Notes: generated by a model from the sequence alone, not told the origin. A stretch of DNA of 64,000 bases from Ursus arctos (GCF_023065955.2 NW_026622974.1:34751718-34815717); one strand, 5' to 3'; positions 1-12,959 are shown, numbered from the stretch's first letter. Numbers and translations are program-made.

Positions 1-1020
1 ATGCTCAAAACACAGCATGTCTTTATTTCAACAAAGCACTGAACAGAGACTTTCATAATCCACTTGATCTACCGGGAGACAAGAAAATGCAAGGATATTA
101 CACTGTTAAATTGCTTGGCATCTGGAAGATCAATCATTGTGAATGTGAATGACATTTGTAAGGTGAACGGGGTGCCGGCCTTCTCATCGTATACCCTATT
201 TATCTACATACTTTTGCTCGTCAATTATGTCTCAAGGATGCTGGAAAAAAATAAAAAGCAAATACAATCTTAACGTAGCACTACAAGAAGAAAGAGCCCC
301 AGAGCGTGGAAAGAAACTTTTCCAATGCACTCTTTAATAGTCAAACCAAATTTTGAGTTTTGCGTGAGAGTCTAGATACCACCTGTTAAGAGAGAAAATG
401 ACAAAGAGGGGCAGGTTCAGAAAGCAGTGAAGAAAGGGTGACAATCCTGCATATCGGGTCCATTAGAAGAAGGTTGAGGGAGTTTGGAATTTTAGTCTGG
501 AGAATAAAAGACAGTGCTAAGCACGTAGAGTGGCTTTGAGTCATTTAACTGTGTTGGGCCTCAGATTTTTCTTATATAAAATGAAGGGTCTTAAAACTGA
601 TGAGGTCTTTATGGCCTCAGTCTCTCAAATTATATGCTTTGTCTGTCCAAACATTTGAAAAGTCACAGCAAAGGACAAAAGAACACGATCTTGCTTACTG
701 AAGAAGGCAGAATCAGAGTCTGTGGGTAACTGCTACAATGAGGTCCATTTTTAACTAAGCTTCAAAGAACTTCCTAAGGGTGGGATGTATCCTACAAGAA
801 TGGAGTGTCGATGGCTAAGGAGACCGACAATGGAGATATTACGCAAGCAGTGGGTGGATGAGGAGATGATGTTTATTTATATTTAACTGTAATTCTTATC
901 ATTACAATAGGTTAAATGTCTATACACCGATGGGGGCACTTTATATATGTTAATCCCATGTATGGGTGAGCTTCTGTCCAAATTACCCTGGGAGAGAATT
1001 CTTCAGTGGCTGGAAAGATG
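1..1020. other. No gene recognised
   Basis: AT-rich unique-looking sequence with no convincing exon. A short stretch at about 500-600 resembles the middle of a MIR SINE (cytosine-poor 'tcatttaactgtgttgggcctcag' type core), but it is too decayed to call firmly. The small open frames here have no recognisable protein similarity. Confidence 0.5.
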
Positions 1021-1028
1021 GTCTAGAT

Positions 1029-1202
1029 GAGTGGTCCTCAAACTCTAGTACAGAGGACCTGGTGAAGCTTCGATTTTGCGGTCCCACCCCCAGAGTTTCT
1101 GATTCAGTAGGTCTGGAGAAGATCCCTAGAATTCACATTTTTAACAAATTCTCAGGTAATACCGATGCTGCTGGTTCAGGAACTATGATTTGAAAACCAC
1201 TA
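1029..1202. mobile_element. MER5-like hAT-Charlie DNA transposon (non-autonomous)
   Basis: The ends form an imperfect inverted repeat: the left end has 'gagtggtcctcaaac' and the right end has 'tttgaaaaccacta'. The middle carries the 'cccacccccagagtttctgattcagtaggtctg' type core typical of the MER5 group. It is flanked by near-identical 8-bp sequences (gtctagat at 1021-1028, atctagat at 1203-1210), the target-duplication length of hAT elements. It is too short to code for a transposase. Confidence 0.8.
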
Positions 1203-1426
1203 ATCTAGATTATTTCTGACTTCATTTCAATGCTAAAGACAAAGTTTCAATAACTACCTTAACTTTTCTCCATGAGAAACAGAGATCCTCCCTCCCTCAG
1301 CGCAAGACCTTAAAACAGCAAAATAACTTTTAAAAAATCAGATCACTGAGAAATATCAATTGGTTTAACCACTTGAGCTACTGTGCCCCACCTTTCCCTC
1401 ATTTCTTTCTTAAAATGCTGGCTTTT

Positions 1427-1636
1427 GGGGCGCCTGGGTGGCATAGTGGTTAAGCGTCTGCCTTCTGCTCAGGGCGTGATCCCGGCATTATGGGATCGAG
1501 CCCCACATCAGGCTCCTCCACTATGAGCCTGTTTCTTCCTCTCCCACTCCCCCTGCTTGTGTTCCCTCTCTCACTGGCTGTCTCTATCTCTGTCAAATAA
1601 ATAAATAAAATCTTTAAAATAAATAAATAAATAAAT
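1427..1636 (+). mobile_element. Can-SINE (carnivore tRNA-Lys SINE), full length
   Basis: Starts with ggggcgcctgggtggc, carries the tRNA-like head, the CT-rich middle and an (AAATA)n tail. It is flanked by a perfect 15-bp target-site duplication, aaaatgctggctttt, at 1412-1426 and 1637-1651. The perfect duplication suggests a relatively young insertion. Confidence 0.97.
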
Positions 1637-1651
1637 AAAATGCTGGCTTTT

Positions 1652-2610
1652 TAAAAGTAGAGTTAAAATGCTATAGTTTTGAAATGGGCAGACAAAAAAG
1701 CAAACTTTCCTTTCTTTGCCTTGGTTCTTCGTTATTATGCAATTTCAGACGCTCTTATTGTTACCTCCCAGGATCTGGGGATTAATGAAATCTAAAAAAA
1801 AGAAAAAAAAAAAAAGGAAACCTAATACTGTAAAAGAAAGTATTACCAGTACGATATAATGAGAATGCTGTTAAAGGGTTTTGAAATTCTGGAAAGATAA
1901 ACTTTTTGGCACAGAGAGCACGGGAGCATTTGCAGATGGTGTGTGTGTGTGTCTGTGTACATATATTCTGTTAAAAAGTAATATTTCATCCCTCATTGCT
2001 TCAGGTGACTTCTCTCTGCTATTTTTAATGCTTTCATTCCTTGAATTTGCGGCACCCCAGGGGTCTTTAGCTATTTCAAGAGGTGTCATGAAATTCTGAA
2101 AAGTTTCTCAAAATAACATGTAAGTCACTTCAATTGAAAAAAATCCATATTTTTTGTATAGAAATTTTCCAGAGTGGTGAAAGGGACAAAGGGGGATGTT
2201 TAGAACTGAAACAAATAAAAAAAGGGAAATTTGCTGATATTGTATTACACTTTCATTCTGTGCTGATTCCCAAACGAATGCAAAGTTGTACTCTGTGCCC
2301 ACAGACACTTGGCATCTAAATCAAATGCAAAATGCCCCACATATTTTGAAATGAAAAAATACCCCATATTTTCAGGCAGTTCTTAATTATCTCATTAACA
2401 GACTGCTTGTAATGGCTGAAAGCCCTAATGATTGTTTCTCTTTAATCTGAGACTATTTTTGTACTTAGAGGTGAAAAGCTGTTTTCCTGATGACCTAAGA
2501 ATTAATGTTAAAGGTGTCACTAAGAGGAGCTGGAAGGTGGTCATGATCACGGACGGCCCTTTTGCAAAAGACAGTTTTCTTCTCAAATCATGCAAAGTCT
2601 CTTTTCTCTT
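1652..2610. other. No gene recognised
   Basis: Unique-looking AT-rich sequence with an A-rich run near 1796-1818 and a short (TG)n at about 1938-1954. Open frames on both strands overlap each other and show no known domain. Confidence 0.5.
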
Positions 2611-2624
2611 AAAACTGTTCCTAG

Positions 2625-2816
2625 GGGGTGCCTGGGTGGCGTAGTCTTTAAGCGTCTGCCTTTGGCTCAGGGCGTGATCCCGGCGTTCTGGGATCAAGCC
2701 CCACATCAGGCTCCTCTGCTGGGAGCCTACTTCTTCCTCTCCCACTCCCCCTGCTTGTGTGCCCTCTCTCGCTGGCTGTCTCTGTCAAATAAATAAAATC
2801 TTAAAAAAAAAAAAAA
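2625..2816 (+). mobile_element. Can-SINE, full length
   Basis: Typical head (ggggtgcctgggtggc), CT-rich middle and AAATAAAATCTT plus poly(A) tail. A perfect 14-bp target duplication, aaaactgttcctag, lies at 2611-2624 and 2817-2830. Confidence 0.97.
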
Positions 2817-3018
2817 AAAACTGTTCCTAGAGCTGAGGAGAGGAGACAGAGAGGATTTGAAAGGGCTTCTGGACCTCTCTAGATAAAAAGAGGAAGCTGA
2901 GGCATTACCATTATGATTGCATTGATTATTGATTAGGTCCTAACAGAAAGTTATTTTATTTTTAAAACTAATAAGCTGCTAATTGTCTTTATCTGACAAA
3001 GGGGGCCACATTCCTTTT

Positions 3019-3203
3019 TTTTTTGTTTTGTTTTAAAGATTTTATTTATTTATTTGACAGAGAGAGAGAGACTGCCAGCGAGAGAGGGAGGGGAAGTGGG
3101 AAAGGAAGAAGCAGGGAGCCCGATGTGGGGCTCGATCCCAGGCCCCGGGATCATGCCCTGAGCCAAAGGCAGACGCTTAACGACTGAGTCACCCAGGCGC
3201 CCC
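3019..3203 (-). mobile_element. Can-SINE, antisense
   Basis: Read on the minus strand it has the Can-SINE head at about 3203, and a T-rich (reverse poly(A)) end at about 3019 followed by aaagattttatttattt. The flanks ccacattcctttt (about 3006) and ccacatttctttt (about 3204) form a target duplication with one mismatch. Confidence 0.95.
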
Positions 3204-3210
3204 CCACATT

Positions 3211-6200
3211 TCTTTTGAACACCAAGCACAGTGGTTTTGTTCTTCTTTATAAATGAGCAGCAGATGGGCCAGGGAACATCCTGGAGCTCTGCGGGCTGGA
3301 CTGGCTGTATGCTCTGATGAAACAGAGGAGTGGAAAAGGCCTGAATTCCCAGGGCAGCATCGTCATTTCCAGCTTTCCCTGTTCTACACGTCCACTTCCC
3401 GTACCTTTCACTCTCCCCAGACACATCATGGCTGCCCACTTCTCCCTACTCCAGTTTTCACCCCTTAAGCCAATGCCAACTTTTCATAAATATAAACATC
3501 TCATTCACACTTCCCCCAGAAATTCAAACATGTCCCTCAGGATGAGGGGAGGGGAAACTCTAGTTGGCCATCTCTGTATTTTCTTTGTAACCTAGCAATG
3601 AAAAGGGTGTGGTTGTGTTTCGTTTTCTGAAGGTGGCATTATAAATATGATAGTTCTGTTATATTTTTATAAAATAAAAACAAATGACATGATTGGGTAT
3701 GTCTTCTCAAATTTTTCACTTGCCTCCTCCCACCTGACCCCTCCACCCCCACAGATTGATGGTATTTCTCTTAGAATCCGTTTTTCCAAGTGAGGATTGT
3801 TGCTCTAATTTCTATGTCATGTCCAGGACTGGCTATGTAACTTGTGGGGTCCAGTGCAACATGAATACACAAGTTCCCTTGTTAAAAAATTATTAAGAAT
3901 TTCAAGAGAGCAACAGCAGAGCATTAAACCAAAGGTGGAGCCTTTCTAAGCTTGGGGTCCTGCATGACTACACAGATCCTAGCCATGAAGCTGGCCATGA
4001 TCATGACTTTTCAGCTTCTGCTCCTGTGACTCTTTCTGTGTTTCCCAACTCTGATTCCTAAGGGTAACAGTCTGACTGGCTGAGATAAGCATTTTATTGT
4101 GTCACTGCTCGCTGGCAAGCCTATTCACTGGAGGTCCCTTGGTCAGTTAAGTGTGTCAGGACCAAGCAGCTGTGTGTGACCAAGGTGAGGGTGTTGGAAT
4201 GGGAGTAGGGAATGGATCTCCTAGCACAGGACGTGGACACTCAAGCAGCAGGGACAGTGGACGAGGTAGTTTTCTTTAGGAGGGGATGTAGGTAGGCATC
4301 ATTGACATTGTTAGTACAAAGCATAACAACATGTATTTCCAGTTTGAGCCTGGCATCTGTGTGTGTAAAATGGAGTCACAATATTTTGGAGGGTAGTTCA
4401 GGGGCTACAAATGAGATAGTGGCCTAAACAAGTTGTAAAGCCCTGACCAATAATTGTGATTGCCACTGCAACTGAGGGAGCTCACGCACAGCGAAAATTT
4501 AATATTTCAAATGGCCCAATACTCAAAACCGTTTGTGTGTAACACTAGGCTGTTGGGACCCTGCTCTTGCGGTAGATGCTGAGGACGACCAGCACCACGA
4601 ACTAAACAACACAGATTCCACGTCCTGAGTGTGGACACACACCAGGGACTGCAGCTTGTTCAGATACACAGAGTCATTGCTACTAGAACTCAGTGAGAAC
4701 CAAGAGACAATCTATTTAATAGACTGTGGCTTGTGGTATTTGTAACCTGTTGATGAAATAACATGTTTCCTTTGGGGGGAAAAAAAAAAGGAATTTTCTA
4801 CCATTCTCCTGAGAAAGGTCTAAGCTGCCCTTGATTCTGTCAGTAACTAGGAGTGACTATCCCACTCTGGGTCATTATCATTGTGATCACACCACTTCTT
4901 TCTCTCGGCTTAAAAAACTCATTCCCGTATATATTTTCCCCCCTGAGGATTTTTGTCTAATCGATGATCTCTTTCAGTTCAACCACTGGATCTAGTCATG
5001 GGTTGTTAACCCCAGGCCCTATCTTTTACCCTCCCCTTTCCCTTGTTCCATTTAAGTTGAATTTTATAATCCGTATAAGAATTTAAGTCAGTCACATGAG
5101 GGATTCTGAAACATGAAGGATTTTGAATTCCAACAATGATATCAGTAGTTTTTGATATTCAGGAATTTTCTCCCCTGTGAGACTGGGTGTGTGTATACTT
5201 GGTATTTAAAGAACATTTAGATTAATAAGAGTGTAAGAAAAAGTTCAAATTGCGAAACCCAGGAGTTACACCATATAGAACTTTTGACGCAGTCCTATGT
5301 GATAAATGTTACTCACCAAATGAATTATTACAAAGAAACTTTCACATTATTCAATACTAAAAAGAATCAGGAAAGTAAAAGTTTAAAAAGTAGTGCTTTC
5401 AGGGGAAAAAAAGAAGACCTTGACGGAGCATTTTGTGAGTAGGTGAGGCTCATTGTAAGCTGGGCATGCCTGTTTTCTTCGCTCCAGCAGTCTCGGGCAG
5501 AGCGGGCATGCGTCTGCATAATCCTATTATATGCTGGGTGCTACACTTAGCCTTCCCGATGATGACTTACATTTATCAGAAACACTCACTTTGGACACAC
5601 ACCACAGTAGCAGTTCCAACTGGTTTCCAAAGATCGATGGCAGCCCTGAGTGAGAAAGACTCTACTAACTACCCTACAGATATTTATTTGAAGAACGTGG
5701 GCTTGTATGTGCATGCTACTATGTGTTGTGTACTTAGCCAGCACGCTGTAAAAACTGCCTTTGTTTTTTTAACACTTGTTTCTAGGTAGAAGTGATTTCA
5801 AAACCCCTCAGTTTTTTTGAATGCCAGCTACTGCACAGATACAAAAAAAATCACATGCTTAGAGAAAATGGAATTATAAACAGCTTTAGGATATTACCCT
5901 TTTCCTTCCAACACTCAAAAATCAATTAACTTTCCATTTTGGCACAACACACTAGGACAAGTAAAGAGCACATAAGAAAAGTAAGATTTCAAAAATGTGG
6001 TGAGGAGTTTATCAAAATGCCTTAAACAGTTCTCAATGTGGGGACAGGAGAATTTTTAGTTCATGGATATTCCAGGGCTCTGAGGGGTTTATCGGGAGAA
6101 CATATCACTATATGTTTTAAAAACCATCAATCTCATGAAAAACAAAATCTAAATATATTTACTACTAAGAAAATTGATATCTTATTTTCTCACCACGTAG

Positions 6201-6709
6201 GTGAAAGCTCACAGAGCTATATTTTAACTGTGAGTTTGTCAAGGAAGAGTTAAGAAAATTTCCTGTGTGTCCAGATTGGGACAAATGGAATTTTGAGCAC
6301 TTTCAAGATCTTCCAATTTGGATTTTGCATAGAATTAGTAGAACCCTGATTCTCTGATGATCAGAAATTCACTTTGGACTTTGGCTAATATGACCAGATG
6401 TTCCATTCTCCTGGGATAGTCATGGTTTGTGCCTGGTATCTTAGTATCTCATTTGCTTTACTATTAGTCCAGAATGCAGTAAAAAAATTGTAATGATGCA
6501 TTATTAATAGTGACATTAAAATAAGCAAGGGTGAGTTTGACAGACCTCCATTTTGTACTTTCAGTTTCTGATACAGTGTCATCTAGTAGCAATGTAAAAC
6601 ACACATGTAGTGATCACAGTTCACACTTAACATGTAGTTAAATGTGCAAGATGACCAGTGACAATTCATCTTTCTTTGGCTGACCCTTTCCAGATAGAAT
6701 GTAATTAAC
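3211..6709. other. Long stretch without a gene
   Basis: No exon, RNA gene or young repeat recognised apart from the ancient repeat listed at 3825-4005. Open frames up to about 107 codons (for example 5466-5789 on the plus strand) show no family similarity and no splice or initiation context I would trust. Confidence 0.5.
3825..4005. repeat. Probable ancient interspersed repeat, family unassigned
   Basis: The run of phrases 'gactggctatgtaacttg', 'aattattaagaatttcaag', 'agcagagcattaaacca' and 'tggggtcctgcatgact' matches my memory of a mammal-wide repeat. I cannot name the family with confidence. A search against a repeat library would settle it. Confidence 0.45.
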
Positions 6710-6711
6710 AC

Positions 6712-7255
6712 CTTCTGTGTCAGCTATCTATTGCTACATACCAAACCACTCCAAATAGAGGGGCTAAAAATAATAAACCATAATGAACTATGATGTATTA
6801 TTTTTCATAATCCTATGGACTGACTGGTGGCTCTTCTACTAATCTCATCAGGGCTTACTTGTGTGGTTACATTTAGTTGGTGACTGGGATATGTTGCAAT
6901 ACCCAAAATGGCTTCACTTATATGTCTGCAGCCTTGGTGTTGGCTGTCAGCTGGCGTGCTTTGGTCCTCCTCCACATGGCTTCTGATCTGGACTTCTTCA
7001 TAGCATAATGGTCTCAGAGTTCCAAGGTAGAAGCTGGAAGACTTCCTGCTAAGGCTTAGGCTCCAGAATTCATTCAACATCACCTCTAATACATTCTATT
7101 GGTCAAAGCAAGACATAAGGTCAATTCAGATTAAGAGGGTGGAAAAACAGATCCCATCTCTTGATGGAAGAGTGACAACATTCCATTGCAGAAGAACATA
7201 GACACAGAAAGGCATGCTTCTTTGGAGGCCATTATTACACTGATCTATCATACCT
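6712..7255 (-). repeat. Ancient LTR-like interspersed repeat (ERVL/MaLR class likely)
   Basis: Opens with 'agctatctattgctacataccaaaccac', then carries the 'tattggtcaaagcaagacataagg' and 'cccatctcttgatgg' stretches that recur across mammalian genomes. The minus-strand direction is inferred from that layout. No gag, pol or env remnant is present, so this would be a solo LTR. The sequence is diverged and the exact family is uncertain. Confidence 0.55.
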
Positions 7256-7576
7256 TACTTTAAACGATAGCACATACAGCTCTTGCTGATAGACTGAAGT
7301 ATGCTTAGATAAAAGTAGTTGGGGACGCCTGCCTCATTCTGTTCTCTAGTGGTAGAGAGAGAAGCATCTGATATTGTTAACTCTGCTGGCCACTCTGAGA
7401 TGCACAAAGCTCCTGGACCTCTACCCAGCAGGGTTGCTGAGAAACATTGACAAAAGTAGATTAGGCAAGCATGAAATATGTGTAGAAAACAGAAGCTAAG
7501 CAGTTCTACAAATATTGATTTAATTTTTTGGAACACTTTTCTCTTTTGCAATAAATCGTTTAAGAAGCAATGAACT

Positions 7577-7980
7577 GGCCCCCACCCTCTCCTTCAGCCA
7601 TGTTGATGGCAGAGGCAGAAAAGATCAGAACTTATAGCCCATTTCTCACTGGAGAGGAAAACTTGTCATCAGGCTTTGGGGAGAAGGTTCCGCCTTATGC
7701 TCATAGTACATTATCTTTACCATGTGCTAGGATATCACATTTAAAAGACAAAAAAAAAAAATGTAAAATACTTGAATGAGCTAGTTTTATAACATTAATA
7801 ATATTGAGAGTATCTGCTTTCCAGGCTGAAGTGATTCATTCATTATTCTAGTCCTGCTTTATTCCTTTGTAATTTCTGGTAATTATGCTTTTCTTTTTAA
7901 TACAAAAAAATGTGTAAAAACAAAAACTTGAAAACACCAAAAAAAAAAAAAAAAAAAAAAGAAAGAAAGAAAAGAAAAAG
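7577..7980 (+). pseudogene. Short poly(A)-tailed mRNA retrocopy, parent unknown
   Basis: This 404-bp segment is bracketed by a perfect 15-bp direct repeat, aagaagcaatgaact, at 7562-7576 and 7981-7995. It ends in a long A-rich tail (about 7939-7980: pure A, then GAAA-type units). That pairing is the signature of L1-mediated retroposition of a polyadenylated RNA, probably truncated at its 5' end. The body has no Can-SINE, L1 or MIR sequence. The terminal 'tttctttttaatacaaaaaaatgtgtaaaaac' type sequence looks like the end of a 3'UTR. A 69-codon open frame at 7570-7779 begins inside the target duplication, so it is not an inherited reading frame. I do not recognise the parent gene. A non-coding RNA parent is equally possible. 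The perfect duplication points to a fairly recent insertion. Confidence 0.7.
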
Positions 7981-8010
7981 AAGAAGCAATGAACTTTTAA
8001 AAAGTTCATG

Positions 8011-8215
8011 ACTGTGACACCTGGGTGGCTCAGTCAGTTAAGCTTCTGACTCTTGGTTTCAGCTCAGGTCATGACATCAAGGTAGTGAGATCAACCCTGC
8101 ATTGAACTCTGTGATTAACATAGAGTTCACTTAAGATTCTATCTCTCTCCCTCTGCTCCTCCCCCAGCTTGTGCTCTCTCTCTCTCAAATAAATAAAAAA
8201 AATACAATTAAAGAT
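8011..8215 (+). mobile_element. Can-SINE, older subtype
   Basis: A diverged Can-SINE ('acacctgggtggctcagtcag') with the 'ctctccctctgctcctcccccagcttgtgctc' type middle. The 12-bp target duplication aaaaagttcatg is at 7999-8010 and 8216-8227. It landed just downstream of the retrocopy at 7577-7980. Confidence 0.95.
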
Positions 8216-8227
8216 AAAAAGTTCATG

Positions 8228-9202
8228 CTTATGATGAATATAGAACTTGCACAAGATACTCGCTAACACTTAACAACATTGGAGTCCCAATGACAATGCT
8301 GACTATTTCAGAACCAGAAAACACAAATATGATAAAAAAGCATCAGTATCTACCAAAAAATCAGTAGGACTTTAGAAATACTGTGCCCAAAGATAATGAT
8401 TTAACACAAAGTTGCAGGTGTTAAGTTTACATAAGACTTCATAAAGCATGACTTTTCATTTATATCAAATAACTGCTTCACTCATATATCCAAGTTTTTG
8501 TGTGCATGTGAGAAATGAAATTGCTAACATGTTGGCTCCAGTAATAGAAAAAGAAGTGCAAATAGTTAAATGATATCAGCATGATATCAGTATCATCAAA
8601 AGCTTCAACAGAAAATCAATTAAATTCACTAATAATTTTATGTTTTTTAATCTAATTCATGAAATTATAGTATTTTATAGTTTCATCCTGTCAAAAATAA
8701 AATATAGCTCATTACTGTGAATGTGAAATCATTTTAAAAGTTCATTATTGAAGGAAAATTCATGGCTTTTGTAGTGAAAATACAAATAAAATTTTGATGA
8801 ATAAGGCATCGTGGAAAAAAACAGTATTTTTACTACATTAAGAGATCTATAAATTAGAAATATACTTGGAATTGGTAGAGGCATGGTTCAGAGCTGATGT
8901 TGAAAAAATTTAGCATGGTAATATGCAATTTCTCTTTTGGCTGCCCATCAAAAACTGGACTTTTAAAATGTTTGACCCTTTAAATCACTGATTTTTAAGT
9001 CAACCTAATGTTCTACCATGATATTAGACTTTTGAAAACAAATCTTCTATATCAATTAGTGTTGTATTTTGTTCAAAATCAGACATCTTTAGTCAAATAA
9101 TCAACAAATGGAGTGAATAAAGTTTAACCTTGAAGTTTTTAGCAAATTTCAGTTAATAAAAAGTTTGTAAATATGAAATTTTTTAATGCATCCTAGAAAA
9201 GC
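8228..9202. other. AT-rich stretch, nothing recognised
   Basis: Very AT-rich, with no recognisable repeat or exon. The open frames are short and unconvincing. Confidence 0.5.
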
Positions 9203-9218
9203 AAAAAAGGAAATGAAC

Positions 9219-9414
9219 TGGGGCGCCTGGGTGGCACAGCGGTTAAGCACCTGCCTTCGGCTCTGGGCGTGATCCCGGTGTTATGGGATCGAGCCCCACA
9301 TCAGGCTCCTCCGCTATGAGCCTGCTTCTTCCTCTCCCACTCCCCCTGCTTGTGTTCCCTCTCTCGCTGGCTGTCTCTATCTCTGTTGAATAAATAAATA
9401 AAATCTTAAATAAA
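9219..9414 (+). mobile_element. Can-SINE, full length, young-looking
   Basis: Near-consensus copy (ggggcgcctgggtggc through aaataaataaaatctt). A perfect 16-bp target duplication, aaaaaaggaaatgaac, lies at 9203-9218 and 9415-9430. Confidence 0.97.
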
Positions 9415-9430
9415 AAAAAAGGAAATGAAC

Positions 9431-11640
9431 AAATTAAAGCAAGAGAGTTCTAACAGTGTATAAGATATAATTTTGAAATTACATAATTGTACTTTGGAAT
9501 ACCTTGATTTAAAAAGAAACTTTTGATGTAACTTATATTTTAATTATGTAAATTTATATTTTTGTCCTGGAATGAAATAAAATTAATAAAACTTAAAGAT
9601 ATTGTACTATCTAAATTAGGCAAAACAGCCATACAAATAATGAGTAGAGGCAGCTTACTGATGAGTTTTGTCTTATAAAAATATCTGCTGAAGAAAGATA
9701 ATCTAAATGGAGGCAATAAATTCTTGAGGAAATATTCTGACATGTAATGTAAAAAAAAAGTAATTGGCATTCTCCTCCATTGTCAGAATACTCTCTGAAT
9801 TTACCAGTTATATCAGCACCTAAAGAAACAGTATTTTCTCTATTGAAAAGATCATGGTAGATCATGGTCTATAGAAATGAATCAAATGAAAATACAACTA
9901 ACCATGATTTGAAACTCTGAAGAAGATTTCAGGCATTTTGATTAAAAAAAAAAAAAAGGACTATATTGAAAAAATGTTTTTTTCAGAAAATGCTATGGTT
10001 ACTAATGAGAATTGGAGAAATTATATAAATACATTATAAGTACTATTACCTGCTTTTGTATTTTTACTGTTGAGGTGATTGATATAAAGAAGGATTTTGA
10101 AATTTTTATTAAATGTATACCGATGTAATGGATGCTAATATTTTTATTTGATTTATAAATAGATTTTAAATTTATAAAAATAATAAACAAATTTAATAAT
10201 ATAACAGCTGTCATAACAAATAAATTCACATTAATTTAATATTAATTAAATATATTAAAATTTTATAAGTATAAATAATTCGTGTGTATATACATGAAAA
10301 ATGTATTTCAAAAATGTTTTAAATACAAGTATTTTATACTTCCACTATAAAATTTTTGTCCAATGTATAAATATTATAAAAATGATATATTTTCAATTAT
10401 TTTTATTGAGTCCTTTTAATGTAAAACCAATTTTTGATTTAGATAGTGAATTAATCATGTTATCTATGGTTCTTTTTGCATTTGGTCCATAATCATCTTT
10501 GAGTTCACCTCTCTCCCTTTAAACCTCTAAAAATCAATCTCTACTTCAGGAAGCTACCACTAGATTGCTTCTTTTGGAACTCCACCAGTCTTCAGATTTA
10601 TAATCTGACAAACCCAAACTTCTGCTGCATCCAGTGTTAGTGTTAGTAGCTTCAAGTGTTAGTAAGCATGAAATTGCCTCCAAGGACAAAATAGTGTGAA
10701 GTGTTAGAGTTCTGTGGTAATGTGGTAATTAACAACTATGCTAAGAAATAACAATTATGAGAAGCAATAATCATTATTTGTCATTCGATTTGTTGTTGTT
10801 GTTGTTGTTTATAACTTTCTGGGATTAGAGAAATTCCATTCTTGGAACGTAGGCATCAGTGTAACCCTGCTAACAATCTGGCAGACTGCAAATACGGATC
10901 ATTAGTATTTACAATCTATTTGATTCATATAGCAGTTTCCAAAGGGCTCAAAGTGACTTCACAGACATTAGGTTATTTATCCTTATCATTTCTAGTGAAG
11001 TAGATTTTAAAGCCCGTTGTGCCCATTCTATTGAGGTTAAGCCTCATGTTTCTTATACTTCTTCAGAAAAGTATGTCTAATTATTAAAACACTTTTACAC
11101 ATTTTGATCAATTAATCTGAGAAAACATTTCTGTGACAAAATTATCCAGACAGTTCAGGCTACAAAATGGTAGATATACATATAACCTTTTCTCAAACAT
11201 CTCTGACTAAAAGCCTACTTTCTAATATTGCCTAAATAACACATACATTTTTGACATCTGGGGCAGTCAACCTTCCAAGCGCCTTACTGAGTTTTGCTCA
11301 ATGTACTCATTAATTACTTGAAGACCTACTTATTCAGCACTTCCAATATATCAGCATTGGTCTTTGTGCTGCAAAAATACAATATGAAGAAGGGTTTACA
11401 ATCTCATGGAAGACACAGGACATCTACTTTGATGGCTATAGTATTGGTTAAAAGGGAAAAGAGACAGATGGGATGTACAGATGAAATGCTTTGGGAGTTT
11501 AGATGATAAAGGGTTTACTTCAGCTTGAGATATTAATCAGAACTCACATTATGATTTCCTTAATCCATCCCTGCACTTACCTCTGTATCACTTAAGAGAA
11601 TTTCATAAACATAAGTAATAGAAGACACAATTCAAAATGT
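9431..11640. other. AT-rich stretch without a gene
   Basis: Extremely AT-rich between about 9,900 and 10,450. There is a (GTT)n microsatellite at about 10,793-10,810, and a possible MIR fragment on the minus strand at about 10,900-11,050 ('gcagtttccaaagggctc' followed by 'acattaggttatttatcc'). No coding evidence. Confidence 0.5.
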
Positions 11641-11644
11641 TCTA

Positions 11645-12110
11645 AACGGGGGATTTGTCACTTCATCTAACAAGAAGTCCTGAGGCAGAGAGGGTCCAGA
11701 AGTGATTAATTCAATGGCTCAGTAGTATCAATGGCATCCCTTTATCTTACCATTCTGCCTGTCTTAGCACATCACTAGCACATCACACTTCAGATCCCAA
11801 GATGACTACAGCAGCTTCAGGCATCCTGCTTTTTTCATACCAATGTCTGAAGGCAGGAATAGAGACCCTATTTCTCCCTTAGGCTTCTTTATAGGAACTG
11901 ATAAATCTTTTCCAGACACGTTACCTCCCATTAGACCCCCCCTCCCCGCAACATCTCTTTGGCCAGAAGTAGGTCACATGAACCTTCCTAAGCCAATGAG
12001 TTACCATGATCAGCTTAGATTAATCTAGATTCCTTTCCCCTAAGAATATAGTTATATAGCAAAAAAGTAATTAGTCAAATCTGGATCTCTTCTAACGAGA
12101 AAGAAGTGGA
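11645..12110. repeat. Probable ancient LTR-type repeat
   Basis: Contains 'aagatgactacagcagc', 'ctctttggccagaagtaggtcacatg' and 'ccatgatcagcttagattaatc' in the order I associate with a widespread mammalian repeat. The copy is diverged and I cannot give a family name. It has no coding remnants. Confidence 0.45.
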
Positions 12111-12599
12111 GGTGAGGGAAAGCTTGGGATAGGCCAACAAAAATGTCTCTTACATTACCTCTAAACTAGCTCTACCCCTAACTGCCCTATTTTAAATCAT
12201 GGTACCACAAATCTCCCTCTCACTTAATGGACTCAAAATCTTAAAACTGGTTTGTTGACAAGACTCTTCTGCTACCCCCATATCTCATTACCAAGCATCA
12301 CAAACATTAACTCCCATATCTTGAAAATGCTTCCCAAGTTCCAGTTCCAACTTTCATGTGCCCAGGATGTTGTAAAAGTCTTCTACGGGGGAGGCGGGAA
12401 GAGGGGAGCCTATTAATTTATCATACAGACCAAAATATTTTTGAGATTGAAATAGTGTACTATTAATGATTATACAAGAAAAATAGATATAAACTACAAT
12501 CAACCCAACATATGGTTCTCCTACCCCTAACTCATCTCTTTTGAATCCAGTTTTTGCATTCTCCAATTCTAGTTTTCTTTGTCAGTACATTTCTCATTC

Positions 12600-12955
12600 T
12601 GGAGTCCAGGCCTGATCATGCCATGTGCCTGTGCAAAACTTTCAATAGTTTCACTATCCATGAGGATTTAAACACAAATCGCTTACCTCAGGACTTGGGG
12701 ATCTCCCATAGTCTGCTCCCAAATTAAACTTTCCTGGCTTGCCTTTCATTATTTCCCAAAATATAAACAAAATCTCAGCTAGCTACATACTACCCTTCAA
12801 CCAAAACAGGTCACCTATAAATCCTTAAGTGTGCCCATACTCTCCTACCCTAGATGTCTGCTAATGTGGTTTCTTCTGTCGGTAATGCCTTTCTCTCAAT
12901 GTCAATATCATACCCATCATTTGAGGTTATGGCAAATGTGCCTTCTCTTTAACAA
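12600..12955 (+). repeat. L2 LINE 3'-end fragment
   Basis: The sequence resembles the L2 3' region: 'tgcaaaactttcaatagtttc', then 'tctgctcccaaattaaactttcctggc', then 'gtaatgcctttctctc' in the expected order. It is old and diverged, with no intact reverse-transcriptase frame. Confidence 0.6.
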
Positions 12956-12959
12956 ATCA

